Source of the DNA: Bifidobacterium leontopitheci | Lineage (GTDB): Bacteria > Actinomycetota > Actinomycetes > Actinomycetales > Bifidobacteriaceae | Direction: 5' to 3' | NCBI RefSeq assembly: GCF_009193355.1 | Contig: NZ_WBVT01000006.1 | Span: 48,778-112,777 of the forward strand | DNA length: 64,000 nt | In this document: positions 1 through 9,122 of the stretch, piece after piece | Position numbering within the stretch: position 1 is the stretch's first letter | How the letters are laid out: each line of letters opens with the position of its first letter | Position numbers and translations under genes: made by a program | Notes under the pieces: model-generated | Seen by the model: the letters and a program-made list of their open reading frames with translations, nothing else | Told to the model about the DNA's origin: nothing | The model's database searches: none

Positions 1-347
1 ACATCGCCCTGGGCGACGCCCTCAGGGGCGATGATGTAGCGCTTCTCGCCATCGGCATAGTGCAGCAGGGCGATGCGGGCGGAACGGTTCGGGTCGTACT
101 CGATGTGAGCGACCTTGGCCGGCACGCCGTCCTTGTCCCAGCGACGGAAGTCGATGAGACGGTAGGCACGCTTGTGACCGCCGCCGCGATGGCGGGAGGT
201 CATACGGCCGTAGGAGTTACGACCGCCGGTCTTGGTGAGCTTGCGGACCAGCGACTTCTCAGGCGTGGAGCGCGTGAGCTCGGAGAAGTCCGAGACGGAC
301 GCGTTGCGGCGGCCTGCGGTCGTCGGCTTGTAAACGCGGATAGCCAT
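1..347 (-). CDS. rplB: 50S ribosomal protein L2 (N-terminal part, cut by window edge)
   Basis: The reverse strand reads [19 protein letters not shown] from an ATG at 347, the typical L2 start. About 115 codons lie in the window and the frame runs off the left edge. L2 binds 23S rRNA at the peptidyl-transferase centre and subunit interface. It follows rplW by 36 bases, in the usual S10 operon order rpsJ-rplC-rplD-rplW-rplB. Identification is by sequence and by order; the C-terminal two thirds cannot be judged. Confidence 0.97.
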   Translation of the reverse strand, partial: MAIRVYKPTTAGRRNASVSDFSELTRSTPEKSLVRKLTKTGGRNSYGRMTSRHRGGGHKRAYRLIDFRRWDKDGVPAKVAHIEYDPNRSARIALLHYADGEKRYIIAPEGVAQGD

Positions 348-383
348 AATGTAGTTCTTCCTTTAACTTTTCTCGGCTAGCCT

Positions 384-680
384 TCAGTTGCCGAAGATGT
401 CGATCGACTGGCCCTCGGCCACGGTCACGATGGCGCGCTTCTGGTTGACACGCTGACCGAAACCGGTGCGGGTGCGCTGACGCTTGCCGGCGCGGTTGAG
501 GGTGTTGACGTTCGTCACCTTGACATTGAAGATCTCTTCGATGGCCTGCTTGATCTGCACCTTGTTCGCGGACGGGGCCACCACGAAGGTGTACTGGCCG
601 CGATCGGACAGGGCGTAGCTCTTCTCGGAGACGACAGGCTTCAGGATGATGTCATGTGCTGGCTTGTGAATAGCGACCAT
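384..680 (-). CDS. rplW: 50S ribosomal protein L23
   Basis: A 98-residue protein beginning [20 protein letters not shown], the expected L23 start with the conserved P-x-x-SEK motif. L23 sits at the exit of the ribosomal tunnel and docks trigger factor and SRP. The open frame extends upstream into rplD, but the ATG at 680 gives normal family length and lies only 5 bases after the rplD stop, so it was chosen. It is fourth in the S10 operon. Confidence 0.97.
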   Translation of the reverse strand: MVAIHKPAHDIILKPVVSEKSYALSDRGQYTFVVAPSANKVQIKQAIEEIFNVKVTNVNTLNRAGKRQRTRTGFGQRVNQKRAIVTVAEGQSIDIFGN

Positions 681-685
681 GTAGA

Positions 686-1351
686 TCAGGCCTCCTTGGC
701 GGCCGGCTGGGTCTTCGCGGAGACGAAGGCGTCGAAGCCTTCCTTCGTGAAGACGACGTACTGAGCCGTGACCACATCGTACGTGTTGAGCTGATCGGCG
801 AAGATCGGGTGAACGGTCGGGATGTTGCGCACCGACAGCCACTCGTTGATGTTATCGCGGGAGAAGACGACGGTGGTGAACTGATCCTTGCTCACCGGGG
901 CGAGCGCGGCGATCGCAGCCTTGGTGGACGGCTTCTCGGAGACGCCGAAGTCCACGATGGCGACGCGACCGGCGTTGGCGCGGTCGGAAAGCACGTAGCG
1001 CAGGGCCGCGGCCTTCATCTTCTTGGGGGTGCGCTGCGAGTAGTCGCGCGGCTGCGGACCGAACACGGTGCCGCCGTGGTACCACTGGGGAGCGCGGATG
1101 GAGCCCTGACGGGCACGACCGGTGCCCTTCTGCTTCCACGGCTTCTTGCCGCCGCCGGAGACCATGCCGCGGGTCTTGGTGGCGTGCGTGCCCTGACGGG
1201 CGGCAGCCAGCTGGGCCACGACGACCTGGTGGATCAGCGGAACATGAGCCTGGACTTCCTCGGCGGTGTGGCCGAAGAGCTCGGCAGGCGCCTCGACGGT
1301 GCCGGTGGCCTGGCCCTGGCCGTCAGTGACGTTGAACGTAACGTTTGCCAT
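686..1351 (-). CDS. rplD: 50S ribosomal protein L4
   Basis: A 221-residue protein with the L4 signature in the tunnel loop ([15 protein letters not shown] near residues 85-100). L4 binds 23S rRNA and lines the exit tunnel; in Escherichia coli it also represses the S10 operon. It starts 5 bases after rplC stops and is third in the operon. Length is usual for actinobacteria. Confidence 0.97.
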   Translation of the reverse strand: MANVTFNVTDGQGQATGTVEAPAELFGHTAEEVQAHVPLIHQVVVAQLAAARQGTHATKTRGMVSGGGKKPWKQKGTGRARQGSIRAPQWYHGGTVFGPQPRDYSQRTPKKMKAAALRYVLSDRANAGRVAIVDFGVSEKPSTKAAIAALAPVSKDQFTTVVFSRDNINEWLSVRNIPTVHPIFADQLNTYDVVTAQYVVFTKEGFDAFVSAKTQPAAKEA

Positions 1352-1356
1352 GATAA

Positions 1357-2013
1357 TCAGGCTCCCTTCACTGCGGTGCGGACGAGGACAATGCCGCCCT
1401 TGGGGCCGGGGATGGCGCCCTTGACAGCGAGAATGTGGTTCTCGACGTCAACGGACATGACCTTGAGGCTCTGGACGGTGGCGGTGACGTGGCCCATGCG
1501 GCCAGCCATGCGCTTGCCCTTGAGAATACGGCTCGGGGTGGCGCATGCGCCGACAGAACCGGGACGACGCTCGTTCTTGTGAGAGCCGTGGGTACGACGG
1601 TAGGACTTGAAGCCCCAGCGCTTGATGGTGCCGGCGAAGCCCTTGCCCTTGGTGGTGCCGGTGACGTCGACGGAAGACCCCTCGGCGAAGGCATCAGCAA
1701 CGGTCAGCTCCTGGCCGGGCTGGTAGTCGGCGGCGTCCTCGGTGCGCACCTCGACGAGGTGGCGGCGCGGGGTGACACCAGCCTTGGCGAAGTGACCGGC
1801 CAGCGGCTTGGTCACCTTGGTGGGATCGATCTGGCCGTAGCCGATCTGAATGGCCTTGTAACCGTCGGTCTCCTCGGACTTGACGGCGGTCACCACGTTG
1901 GTGGACACATCAACGAGGGTGACGGGGACGAAGAAACCGTTCTCGTCCCAGACCTGAGTCATGCCGAGCTTCTTGCCCAGCAGAGCCTTGTGGCTGCCTC
2001 TCTGCGAAGTCAT
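1357..2013 (-). CDS. rplC: 50S ribosomal protein L3
   Basis: A 218-residue protein with the L3 start region ([16 protein letters not shown], residues 11-26) and the central loop rich in R, H and G ([15 protein letters not shown]). L3 is an early assembly protein of the large subunit near the peptidyl-transferase centre. A GGAGGG-type ribosome site precedes the ATG. It is second in the S10 operon, 17 bases after rpsJ. Confidence 0.97.
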   Translation of the reverse strand: MTSQRGSHKALLGKKLGMTQVWDENGFFVPVTLVDVSTNVVTAVKSEETDGYKAIQIGYGQIDPTKVTKPLAGHFAKAGVTPRRHLVEVRTEDAADYQPGQELTVADAFAEGSSVDVTGTTKGKGFAGTIKRWGFKSYRRTHGSHKNERRPGSVGACATPSRILKGKRMAGRMGHVTATVQSLKVMSVDVENHILAVKGAIPGPKGGIVLVRTAVKGA

Positions 2014-2030
2014 AGTGGTTCCCTCCTCCC

Positions 2031-2339
2031 TTACAGCTTGATCTCGATGTTGACATCTGCGGGCAGATCAATGTGCATCAGGGAGTCCACGGCCTTCGGG
2101 GTCGGGTCCACGATGTCGATGAGACGCTTGTGCGTACGCATCTCGAAATGCTCGCGAGAATCCTTGTACTTGTGAGGAGAACGAATAACAACAAAAACGT
2201 TCTTCTCGGTCGGCAGAGGAACCGGGCCCACCACAGTGGCACCCGCGTTCGTCACCGTCTCGACGATTTTCTTCGCCGATTGGTCGATGACCTCATGGTC
2301 ATAGGACTTAAGCCTGATGCGGATTTTCTGTCCCGCCAT
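2031..2339 (-). CDS. rpsJ: 30S ribosomal protein S10
   Basis: A 102-residue protein starting [19 protein letters not shown], the canonical S10 N-terminus, with the conserved segment [21 protein letters not shown]10 is part of the 30S head and, as NusE, of transcription antitermination complexes. It is the first gene of the operon; the promoter should lie in the 500 bases upstream (2340-2560 on the reverse strand). An AAAGGGCGG ribosome site lies about 7 bases before the ATG. Confidence 0.98.
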   Translation of the reverse strand: MAGQKIRIRLKSYDHEVIDQSAKKIVETVTNAGATVVGPVPLPTEKNVFVVIRSPHKYKDSREHFEMRTHKRLIDIVDPTPKAVDSLMHIDLPADVNIEIKL

Positions 2340-2569
2340 TGCCGTCCGCCCTTTCTAGCGATTCGTTGACTATTACCATCCTGCTTGAAGGGCACCGGCG
2401 AGCATGACCCACAGGAATATCCTGCGGCCATAACCACATCAGTGCGTGAGCCTCAAGTCCCCCGCCGAAGCAGGCTCCTTGCCTCACGCTCGCTTTTTTT
2501 GATTCCAATTTCGCGAGCCCTAAACAGGCAACTTGATAATTAAAGCATTGGGGGTGGATTAGGGGAATT
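2340..2569 (-). promoter_or_regulatory. Upstream leader region of the S10 operon
   Basis: This gene-free stretch lies directly in front of rpsJ and should hold the promoter and untranslated leader of the ribosomal operon. It includes an A/T-rich part (about 2495-2550). I cannot identify a clear -35/-10 pair or a proven ribosomal-protein binding structure, so this is inferred from position only. Confidence 0.4.
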
Positions 2570-2774
2570 CGGGCGTGTCGCCCGGGTGCTGTCATCTTCC
2601 CGAGCCGCTGCCACGGCTCGGCATCGCCTAAGCGAAGCCCACCGGACTTCGCTTCATACGGCTCCGCGGGCGTGTCGCAAAGCGACCAGTTCACTGCCGT
2701 CGCCATTAGCTGTCTTCCGACAGCTAACGCTCCCCCAGTCAGCCTGCGGCTGACAGCCCCCTCCACCGAGGGGG
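2570..2774. repeat. Array of seven consecutive perfect stem-loops
   Basis: Seven short perfect hairpins follow one another. Outer limits and stem lengths: 2570-2584 (6 bp), 2601-2620 (7 bp), 2631-2653 (7 bp), 2674-2686 (5 bp), 2706-2727 (9 bp), 2738-2754 (7 bp) and 2757-2774 (6 bp). No gene is seen. The last two hairpins form repeat family A, found again at 8916 and 39474. The array lies between the 3' end of the YwiC-like gene and the S10 operon leader. Confidence 0.75.
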
Positions 2775-2779
2775 CCGAG
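2728..2779. repeat. Dispersed repeat family A, copy 1
   Basis: A 52-bp unit with core CCCCCAGTCAGCCTGCGG followed by a C-rich/G-rich second hairpin. It is essentially identical to 8916-8967 and similar to 39474-39523. It contains two stem-loops: GTCAGCC/GGCTGAC and CCCCCT/AGGGGG. Confidence 0.85.
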
Positions 2780-2855
2780 AAAAGGCGGGACACCCAACCC
2801 GGAGACCCGCTAGAACACTCTTGCCGCCAAGGGGCATAAGTTCCGATTTCCACAA

Positions 2856-3635
2856 TCAGGCGAGGGACATGAGGATGCAGACGAAGGCTAGCAGGCTGGC
2901 GACGCTTTCCGTCGCTCCGGCGACGATCGGTTTCGGCCGTCGCACCCGGAACGCCAGCGGCAGCACGATGGTGCGCAGCAGCAGCGCGATCCCCAACGCC
3001 ATCAGCCACATGTTCCCGGAACGCACCCACCATGCGAGCGCCGCACCATGCCAAAGCCATGATGCGACGACATACGCCCAGCGGCCATGCTCGCGGATCA
3101 TCGTCTTCACGAACAGCACCGAGCCGAACTCGACGGCGGCGTACGAGACGACGATCGCGAAGCCGTACAGCGTGACCAGCGGCGTCACATACGGGTCGAC
3201 GCCGTAACCGAACGTGACCATGGGCATCAGGCAGGCCGCCATCACGGCCACGGCATCGGCCCACAGCGAACGCTCCTGCCGCAGCCATGAGGCCATACCG
3301 TCCGCGACGGCGAACATCAGGAACGCGGGAGCCCAGACCAGCACCTTGGGATGCAGCCAGACGAACGGCACGCCCACCGCGGCCAACGCCACGCCATAGC
3401 CGACGACCGGCCATGCGAAACGACGCCGAAGATGCGACTTCAGCCAACGGCCGCCGGTGAATTCCACGCAATAGCACAGGGCCCAGCACGCCAACGCCCA
3501 CCAGGCGACGCCGTTGGTCCGTCCGGTCAGCCGCCATGCCGCGCACACGCCCATCAGCGCAGGTGCCAATGCCATCATCCAGCCGCCCGGCTGGTCGGGA
3601 ATCCAATCACGTACCGTTACCTCTCGTACTGCCAT
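2856..3635 (-). CDS. YwiC-like integral membrane protein
   Basis: A 259-residue, very hydrophobic protein with about eight predicted membrane segments. The N-terminal pattern WIPDQPGGWMMALAPALMGV matches the start of the YwiC-like family, usually P-x-QHGAW with a following membrane helix; here the usual H is replaced. Members are multi-pass proteins of unknown function common in actinobacteria. It is a single gene; the next minus-strand gene upstream ends behind a strong hairpin at 3823-3870. Family assignment is from pattern memory and fairly sure, function unknown. Confidence 0.7.
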   Translation of the reverse strand: MAVREVTVRDWIPDQPGGWMMALAPALMGVCAAWRLTGRTNGVAWWALACWALCYCVEFTGGRWLKSHLRRRFAWPVVGYGVALAAVGVPFVWLHPKVLVWAPAFLMFAVADGMASWLRQERSLWADAVAVMAACLMPMVTFGYGVDPYVTPLVTLYGFAIVVSYAAVEFGSVLFVKTMIREHGRWAYVVASWLWHGAALAWWVRSGNMWLMALGIALLLRTIVLPLAFRVRRPKPIVAGATESVASLLAFVCILMSLA

Positions 3636-3769
3636 GAGCTCTACGATACGGCAGCGTCGTGCCGCGCACCAGCATCACGGCTACGTTTCCGGACGGTCAT
3701 CCCGCCGCAATCGAAAACGGCTGCGTCCGTGTCGGCGTCATCGCCGGCTCACGAAACGCACATCGCATA

Positions 3770-3802
3770 CATATATATTGGTCGCACCTTTATATATGGT
3801 CG
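3770..3802 (-). promoter_or_regulatory. Possible promoter/operator with two TATATA half-repeats
   Basis: Read on the minus strand, GCGACCATATATA is followed 7 bases later by GCGACCAATATATA, a near-perfect direct repeat containing -10-like TATATA. It lies about 135 bases upstream of the YwiC-like gene in an otherwise GC-rich genome. It may be a promoter or a regulator site; this is inference from composition and repetition. The rest of 3636-3822 holds nothing I recognise. Confidence 0.35.
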
Positions 3803-3822
3803 CGCCCCGGTACAGACGGCAA

Positions 3823-3870
3823 GGCGGGCGGACCATGGAGGACAAGGAAAAAGTCCATGGACCGCCCGCC
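3823..3870 (-). terminator. Strong hairpin behind the M1 peptidase gene
   Basis: Arms 3823-3839 and 3854-3870 are complementary over 17 positions with one A/A mismatch; the loop is 14 bases. It lies 73 bases beyond the stop codon of the peptidase gene, on its transcribed side, so a terminator role is likely. There is no long T run. Confidence 0.65.
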
Positions 3871-3943
3871 GCCTACTGCAGGCCGGCAGGACGCCGCATG
3901 CCGGATTGCATGGGCGCCCGACACAGCGTCGACCGCAAGGGGA

Positions 3944-6900
3944 TCAGTGTCGACGCCGTGACCTGCCTGCATGTTTGATGAGCGCCGCGCCGGCGATCAG
4001 CGCACCCACGGCGACGGCCACTATGGAAGCCGTGGCCGAGCCGGTTTTCGACAGCTCGCGGACGCCATTCGTTCTGCCGTCTGCGGTGTGTGCTCGAGGA
4101 TGGTCCACCGTGGCACCGTCGTTCGTACCGGTGTCGGCAGTGGGGGTATTGCCGTCCTTGCCGTCGCCAGGCTGCTGCTTGCCATCGCCGGAGCCGTCGC
4201 CAGGCTGCTGGTCGCCGGAACCGTCACCGGGCTGCTGGTCACCGTCACCCGGCTGACCGCCCTCGCCATCGCCCGGCTGACCGCCCTCGCCATTGCCCGG
4301 CTGCTCGGTCTCGCCACCCTCTCCGTTGGCCGAACCGTCAGGCCAGGCGGCGGGCTTGCTGGTGCCGTACAGCCAGGTCTTCGCCCAATCGTTCAGATTG
4401 ACGCCGGCCTTGCCGGATGCGAACGTCACGAACTCGGCGGTGGTCACCGCCTGCCCCTGATGCTCCTGCACCCACGTGCGCTCGATCTCGCGGAACTTCT
4501 CGTCGCCGACCGTCGCACGCAGCGCCGCCAAGGCCAGCGCACCGCGGTTGTAGGCAGCCGAGGCGCCGCCGAACAGGTCGGCCTCATCCTCGTCGCCGGT
4601 CACCGGATACTGCCACCACGCATTGTCCGCAGCGGTGTCGTCATACAGTTTCTTCCACTTGCCCTGCACGTCAAGGCCGCTCGTGTTCTCGTAGTACTGG
4701 TCGGTGACATACGTGGCGAACGCCTCGTTGAGCCACAGATCCTCCCACGCAGCCGGCCGGGCGGTGTCGCCGAACCACTGGTGCACGTACTCGTGGATGA
4801 GCGTCTGCTCGCCGGAGAAGTCGGAGCCGGCCAGCACCGGACGGTCCTTGCCTTCCAGTCCGATGCCATTGGCCGAGGCCCCGGTACCGTCGGAGAGATC
4901 GTCGAACACGAATCCTGCGGACTCACCGGGGTACGCGCCGGCGATCTTCTCCAACTCGCCGATGTAATACGGCAGCTTGTTGAAATACGTGTCGGCCTTG
5001 TCGCGGTTGCGGTTCTCGTTCGCGTCATACGTGGTCTTGTTGACGAAACTCAGTCCGGGAATGACCTTGGTGCCGCCCTTGCCGTCGGATACGGTGATCT
5101 GCTGCGCGTCCGGATCGGCCGCCTTCGCGTCGGCGTCGCCGCGACTGCCGCCGAGCGTCGTCACGTTCCTGCTGATGTAGGCGAACTCCTGATAGGCCGC
5201 CGTGTCCTTCGACACCTTCCATACGGTGGTGCTGGTGCCGTCCGCCTCGTTGTTCGTCACCGACTTGCGCACGCCGGCGCTGACCGCCGTGTAGTCGCTG
5301 GGTGCCGTGAGCGAAACCTCATAGGTGGCGCCGTCGGAAGGCGTGTTGTTGTTCGGGAACCAGTAGGTCGACCCCAGCGGCTCGCCGAGGACCGCGATGC
5401 CCTGGCCGTCGGTCGTCTTGAAGAATCCCTGACTGGCCTGGCCGTCAGCGAGGAAGGCATCGAGGATGCCGGTGCTGTACGGGACGGTGACCGTGAAGTC
5501 GGTGCCCTTGGCGATGGTCGAGCCGAGACGCAGGGAGATCTTGTTGTAGTCGGTGCTGTAGTCGTGCACGCCGGAGACGGACGTCACATTCACCGTGGTG
5601 CCGCCCGCGGTCACGGTGATGCCGGACTTGTCGAGCTTCTGCTCGCGGAAATCCAGCGGAATGGCCTTGAGGTCCGTGGTCGCGGTGGCGGTGATGGTCG
5701 TCGTTCCGGTCACGTTCGACTTCTGGTCGGCGGCCGCGGGATCATAGTCAACGGCGATGTCGTAATGTTTGGCGTCATAGACGTCGGTGCCCTGGTATTG
5801 GAGGAGCTTGTCGCCGGGAACGTTGTCGAGCGTGTCGTTCGTGTCGCCGCAGCCGCTGTCGTCACGGCTGACATAGGCCTGCGGCGGATTCGCGCTGCCG
5901 GAGCTCTGCACGCTCGTGCCACTGAAGAACTCGCCGATCTGGGCGCGGCCGAGCGCACGCTGCGCTTCGGTGAAATTGCCGCTGGCAAGCTCATAGTCGA
6001 GCAGGTCGCCTTCCTTCGCCTGCTCTCCGATGCCGTACTCCTTGTCGTAGACGTAGGGGTTCCAAGGCAGCTCGTAGTTCTTCAGCACGTGGATCCAGTT
6101 CTTGATGACCTCGCCAGGCTCGCCGGCCTTGTCGGTCTTCACCTGGGCGAGGAACGGGGACCGCACGCGCTTGGGGCCGGCGACCGGCTGCTTGGAGGGA
6201 TCGCCGTCCGGGAAGGCGGTCGTCGTGCCGTTCGCCGTGCCGGATTCGAGGTTCTTGCCCAGCAGGGTCAGGATCTCGTTGCCGATCCAGCCGGCGGAAG
6301 GCTTCTGCCCGGCAGTGTCGGACGAGAAGTAGGAGTCCGTCAGGCCGAGCACACGGCCATCGGTGCGGAAGTCGAACACGTACACCGGGCCGGAGTCGAA
6401 GCGCGTGGCGTTTTCGGAGACGTAGCCGATGGCGTGCTTCGAGTCGATGCACCACGAGCCGGAGACCAGCACATTATGCGTGCCGGGAGTCTTGAGGATG
6501 TCGATCAGCTCGGCGGCGGTCACCGACTGCAGTTTGAACTTGCCGGGGTTCTTACGGTAATAGTCCGCCCCGTAGGCGGCATCGACCTTGGGCGCGGCCG
6601 CCGCGAAAGCGTCGGCGAAGAAGTCGTACTGCCCGTATCGGGTCTCCTTGCCGCCCGACACACCGGCGTCGTCGAACACCTTGGCCACGCGGTCGCCGTA
6701 TGCGGCGGCGTCCTTGGAGACGGCATCCGCGTCCTTAGCCTTGAGCAGGTCCTGCGCGGCGATGGTCTTGGCCGAGTCCTCGCCGCCGTCGCGGTCGAAC
6801 ACCAACAGCAGCGTGTCGTCGCTGGCATAGCCGTCGTCCGCGTATTTCAGCTGCGCGGTCTTGTTGGTCGCGTCGAAGTCCTTGAGACCCGCCTTGGCGT

Positions 6901-7462
6901 CCTTCTTGCCGCCGTTGCCCCACAGCGCCCAAGTGCCGAGGGTCTTCTGCGTATCGGCGTTCTTGAGGTCCCAAACGATGTCGGCGCCGTCCTTGCCTTC
7001 GTCGCCGCCCAGATGCGGGGCGAAGAAGTAGATCTTCTCGATGCCCTTGGCCTTGGCGACCTTGTTGATCTCAGGCAGTGCGGCCTTGGTCGAGGCGTTG
7101 CGCGGCGAGCCGAGCACGATGACCGACTTGCCGTCCTTGCGCAGCACGCTTTTGACCAGCCGCTCGTAGGTGACGACGTCGAACACGCTGCCAGAGCCGA
7201 CGCCGGGGAACTTGTCGGCGATGTAGTCGGCCGAGTCCCCCGCGACCCGTTTCGTCGTCTTGGCCTGCGTGGTCTTCGCGGTCTGCGTGGTCCGTGTTCC
7301 CGCCGCCTGCGCGACGGAGACCGGCGACCCGACGATCGCCGCCGACGACAGTCCCAGCGTCGCGGCCAGCGCGATCGCCGTGATCGCCTTGATTGATCGG
7401 ATTGATCGGGGGCTAGGCGCGGCATGGACCGCGCGCGTTGATGATTCCGGAATGTTCCTCAT
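3944..7462 (-). CDS. Secreted, sortase-anchored M1-family metallopeptidase
   Basis: A 1172-residue extracellular aminopeptidase-like protein. The chosen ATG (MRNIPESS) has a GGGAG ribosome site 6 bases upstream and opens a signal peptide with hydrophobic core about residues 25-47; the frame is open further upstream without a signal. Residues about 65-520 form a Lys/Asp-rich N-terminal region I do not recognise. The M1 part has the zinc motif HEYVH with downstream glutamate in WLNEAF near residues 888-915. The tail (about 1045-1110) is Gly/Asp/Gln/Pro repeats like QPGDG. It ends in LSKTG, a hydrophobic segment and RSRRRH, an LPXTG-like sortase signal. Peptide trimming at the cell surface is the likely role. 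Substrate is not evident. Confidence 0.85.
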   Translation of the reverse strand: MRNIPESSTRAVHAAPSPRSIRSIKAITAIALAATLGLSSAAIVGSPVSVAQAAGTRTTQTAKTTQAKTTKRVAGDSADYIADKFPGVGSGSVFDVVTYERLVKSVLRKDGKSVIVLGSPRNASTKAALPEINKVAKAKGIEKIYFFAPHLGGDEGKDGADIVWDLKNADTQKTLGTWALWGNGGKKDAKAGLKDFDATNKTAQLKYADDGYASDDTLLLVFDRDGGEDSAKTIAAQDLLKAKDADAVSKDAAAYGDRVAKVFDDAGVSGGKETRYGQYDFFADAFAAAAPKVDAAYGADYYRKNPGKFKLQSVTAAELIDILKTPGTHNVLVSGSWCIDSKHAIGYVSENATRFDSGPVYVFDFRTDGRVLGLTDSYFSSDTAGQKPSAGWIGNEILTLLGKNLESGTANGTTTAFPDGDPSKQPVAGPKRVRSPFLAQVKTDKAGEPGEVIKNWIHVLKNYELPWNPYVYDKEYGIGEQAKEGDLLDYELASGNFTEAQRALGRAQIGEFFSGTSVQSSGSANPPQAYVSRDDSGCGDTNDTLDNVPGDKLLQYQGTDVYDAKHYDIAVDYDPAAADQKSNVTGTTTITATATTDLKAIPLDFREQKLDKSGITVTAGGTTVNVTSVSGVHDYSTDYNKISLRLGSTIAKGTDFTVTVPYSTGILDAFLADGQASQGFFKTTDGQGIAVLGEPLGSTYWFPNNNTPSDGATYEVSLTAPSDYTAVSAGVRKSVTNNEADGTSTTVWKVSKDTAAYQEFAYISRNVTTLGGSRGDADAKAADPDAQQITVSDGKGGTKVIPGLSFVNKTTYDANENRNRDKADTYFNKLPYYIGELEKIAGAYPGESAGFVFDDLSDGTGASANGIGLEGKDRPVLAGSDFSGEQTLIHEYVHQWFGDTARPAAWEDLWLNEAFATYVTDQYYENTSGLDVQGKWKKLYDDTAADNAWWQYPVTGDEDEADLFGGASAAYNRGALALAALRATVGDEKFREIERTWVQEHQGQAVTTAEFVTFASGKAGVNLNDWAKTWLYGTSKPAAWPDGSANGEGGETEQPGNGEGGQPGDGEGGQPGDGDQQPGDGSGDQQPGDGSGDGKQQPGDGKDGNTPTADTGTNDGATVDHPRAHTADGRTNGVRELSKTGSATASIVAVAVGALIAGAALIKHAGRSRRRH

Positions 7463-7904
7463 GTGGGCTCCCTTCCACGACCGCCCATGCGTTGATTCGC
7501 ATGGACCGTCGCCACGGGCGCCCGGCCAACAGTACTGTCTGATGGTGGTACACTGCTGGACGGGTGTCCTTGTTTGTGCTCGGATACTCCGGGCGACCCG
7601 TGTAATTTGACCGTTTACGGGTCGCCCGTCACTATTGTTCTCTGTTTGACCTGAAATCGGGTGATGTGACCGTCCATCGTCGGATGTTGACGCTGACCCT
7701 TCTCTTCCCCCTGTTTCAAGCTGCTTCACAGCCTACTACGGTTTCGCCGGCCAACAGACCGTCGCGATATCGCAAAATCCGATAACGGTTTGAAGAACAG
7801 CGCCGATACAGTGAGCCGACACTGTGACATACGCCATATATCTCGCCGCATCACCCCGTGAGAGCGGCATTGCATGGGCGTTCCCGCGGCGATATCGTGG
7901 TCGC
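7463..7904. other. Divergent spacer between peptidase and acetolactate decarboxylase genes
   Basis: No gene is seen. It holds a perfect 12-bp inverted repeat, arms 7590-7601 (CGGGCGACCCGT) and 7617-7628, with a 15-base loop, in what should be the leader or promoter zone of the peptidase gene. ACAGTG-AGCCGA-CACTGT at 7808-7825 is a small dyad upstream of the decarboxylase gene. Both are candidates for regulatory structures; neither matches a site I know. Confidence 0.4.
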
Positions 7905-8657
7905 GTGACACAATCACGCGGTTCCCAGATCAAACCCATCACCGCACACAACGCGAACCAGCTGTATCAGCATGGCACACTGGCGCTGCTGGTGCCGGGA
8001 CTGTTGGAAGGCACGACCACGCTCGGCGAGCTGCTGCGTCATGGCGACACGGGCATCGGCACCGGCGAAGGACTGGACGGCGAGCTCATCATCCTCGACG
8101 GCATCGCCTACAAGGTCGGCTCCAGCGGAGCGGCCGAACGGGTGGGTGACGATTTCACCATGCCGTTCGCGAACGTGCATCATGCGGCGTTCCAATACCA
8201 GTGCGAGCGCGCCGACATCGGCCTTGAGGACCTCAACAAACGCATCGTCGAGGCGAACGGCAGGGCGAACACGTTCTTTTCGGTGATCGTGCGCGGCACG
8301 TTCAGCTTCATCAAGACGCGCGCGGTCATCAAACAGCAGGCGCCGTACCCGAAGCTGGTGGAGGTGGCGGACCGGCAGGCGATGTTCCTGCGGCACGACG
8401 TCAAGGGCACGATGCTGGGGTATTTCTCGCCGGTGATGTTCCATGGGGCCGCCGTCGCCGGGTTCCACGAACATTTCCTCTCCGACGACCGCACGTTCGG
8501 CGGTCACGTGCTTGACGCGGTGCTCGACCATGGACGGATCTACAGCCAGGTGTTCGACACGCTGGTCCAGCATCTGCCGGTGGACGACCCGGACTACCGC
8601 AATCACGATTTCAGTCACGATTCGATCGCCGACGACATCACGCGCGCCGAGGGATGA
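7905..8657 (+). CDS. Alpha-acetolactate decarboxylase
   Basis: A protein of about 250 residues of the AlsD/BudA family, which converts 2-acetolactate to acetoin with a bound metal. Visible family features are LYQHGTLALLVPGLLEGTTT near the start, the strand motif FFSVIVRGTF, and the metal-binding histidines in GFHEHFLSDDRTFGGHVLDA (HxH and the GGH histidine). The GTG at 7905 gives the normal family length; an ATG 81 bases upstream is in frame but adds residues the family lacks. No clear ribosome site precedes GTG. No acetolactate synthase lies nearby, so the substrate must come from elsewhere, e.g. valine/leucine synthesis. Confidence 0.93.
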   Translation: MTQSRGSQIKPITAHNANQLYQHGTLALLVPGLLEGTTTLGELLRHGDTGIGTGEGLDGELIILDGIAYKVGSSGAAERVGDDFTMPFANVHHAAFQYQCERADIGLEDLNKRIVEANGRANTFFSVIVRGTFSFIKTRAVIKQQAPYPKLVEVADRQAMFLRHDVKGTMLGYFSPVMFHGAAVAGFHEHFLSDDRTFGGHVLDAVLDHGRIYSQVFDTLVQHLPVDDPDYRNHDFSHDSIADDITRAEG

Positions 8658-8683
8658 GCGCGGATGTCTGCCGCTGCTGCCTG

Positions 8684-8880
8684 TTCGAGTACGGTCGGTC
8701 GATCATTCCTGACCGAACGTACCCGAACGGGCCATTTCGAGTACGGTCGGTCATGAAATCCCGACGAAACGTACCCGTACGTCCGCTACGGGTACGTTTC
8801 GTTAGGATAATTCGACCGACCGTACTCGTAGAGCGGCTAGGAGTACGGTCCGTCGATATTTCCTGACGGAACGTACCCGG
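8684..8880. repeat. Dispersed repeat family B, cluster 1
   Basis: Intergenic cluster of GAGTACGGTC and reverse complements (starts near 8695, 8736, 8841 in plus orientation; complementary GACCGTACTC near 8820), mixed with variants GGGTACG/CGTACCC. The half-sites alternate in orientation and can pair with either neighbour. Equivalent clusters lie at 39255-39456 and 63695-63870. No gene is present between the decarboxylase stop and adhE apart from these repeats. Confidence 0.8.
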
Positions 8881-8915
8881 ATGGGGATCGAGGGAAAGAC
8901 CGGACCGCGGTGTGA

Positions 8916-8967
8916 CGCTCCCCCAGTCAGCCTGCGGCTGACAGCCCCCTCCACCGAGGGGGCCGAG
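8916..8967. repeat. Dispersed repeat family A, copy 2
   Basis: Same 52-bp unit as 2728-2779, preceded by GTGTGACG as is the copy at 39474. It follows directly after the family B cluster; the same B-then-A order recurs at 39255-39523. The remaining bases to adhE (8968-9122) hold GGGGGTTCCGCACGG-(4 bases)-GCGGAACCCCC, a hairpin (about 9047-9078) that may end adhE transcription. Confidence 0.85.
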
Positions 8968-9122
8968 GGCCTACGACAGCCGGGATGTTCAGTTCCACCG
9001 CTGAGGGACCGAGAGTGCATGGTTCACGGCGGCGCATATGCGGGTGGGGGTTCCGCACGGTGTGTGCGGAACCCCCACTGGGTGAGTCATCTGCCACCGG
9101 CATCAAGCCGGCACGTCAGTCG

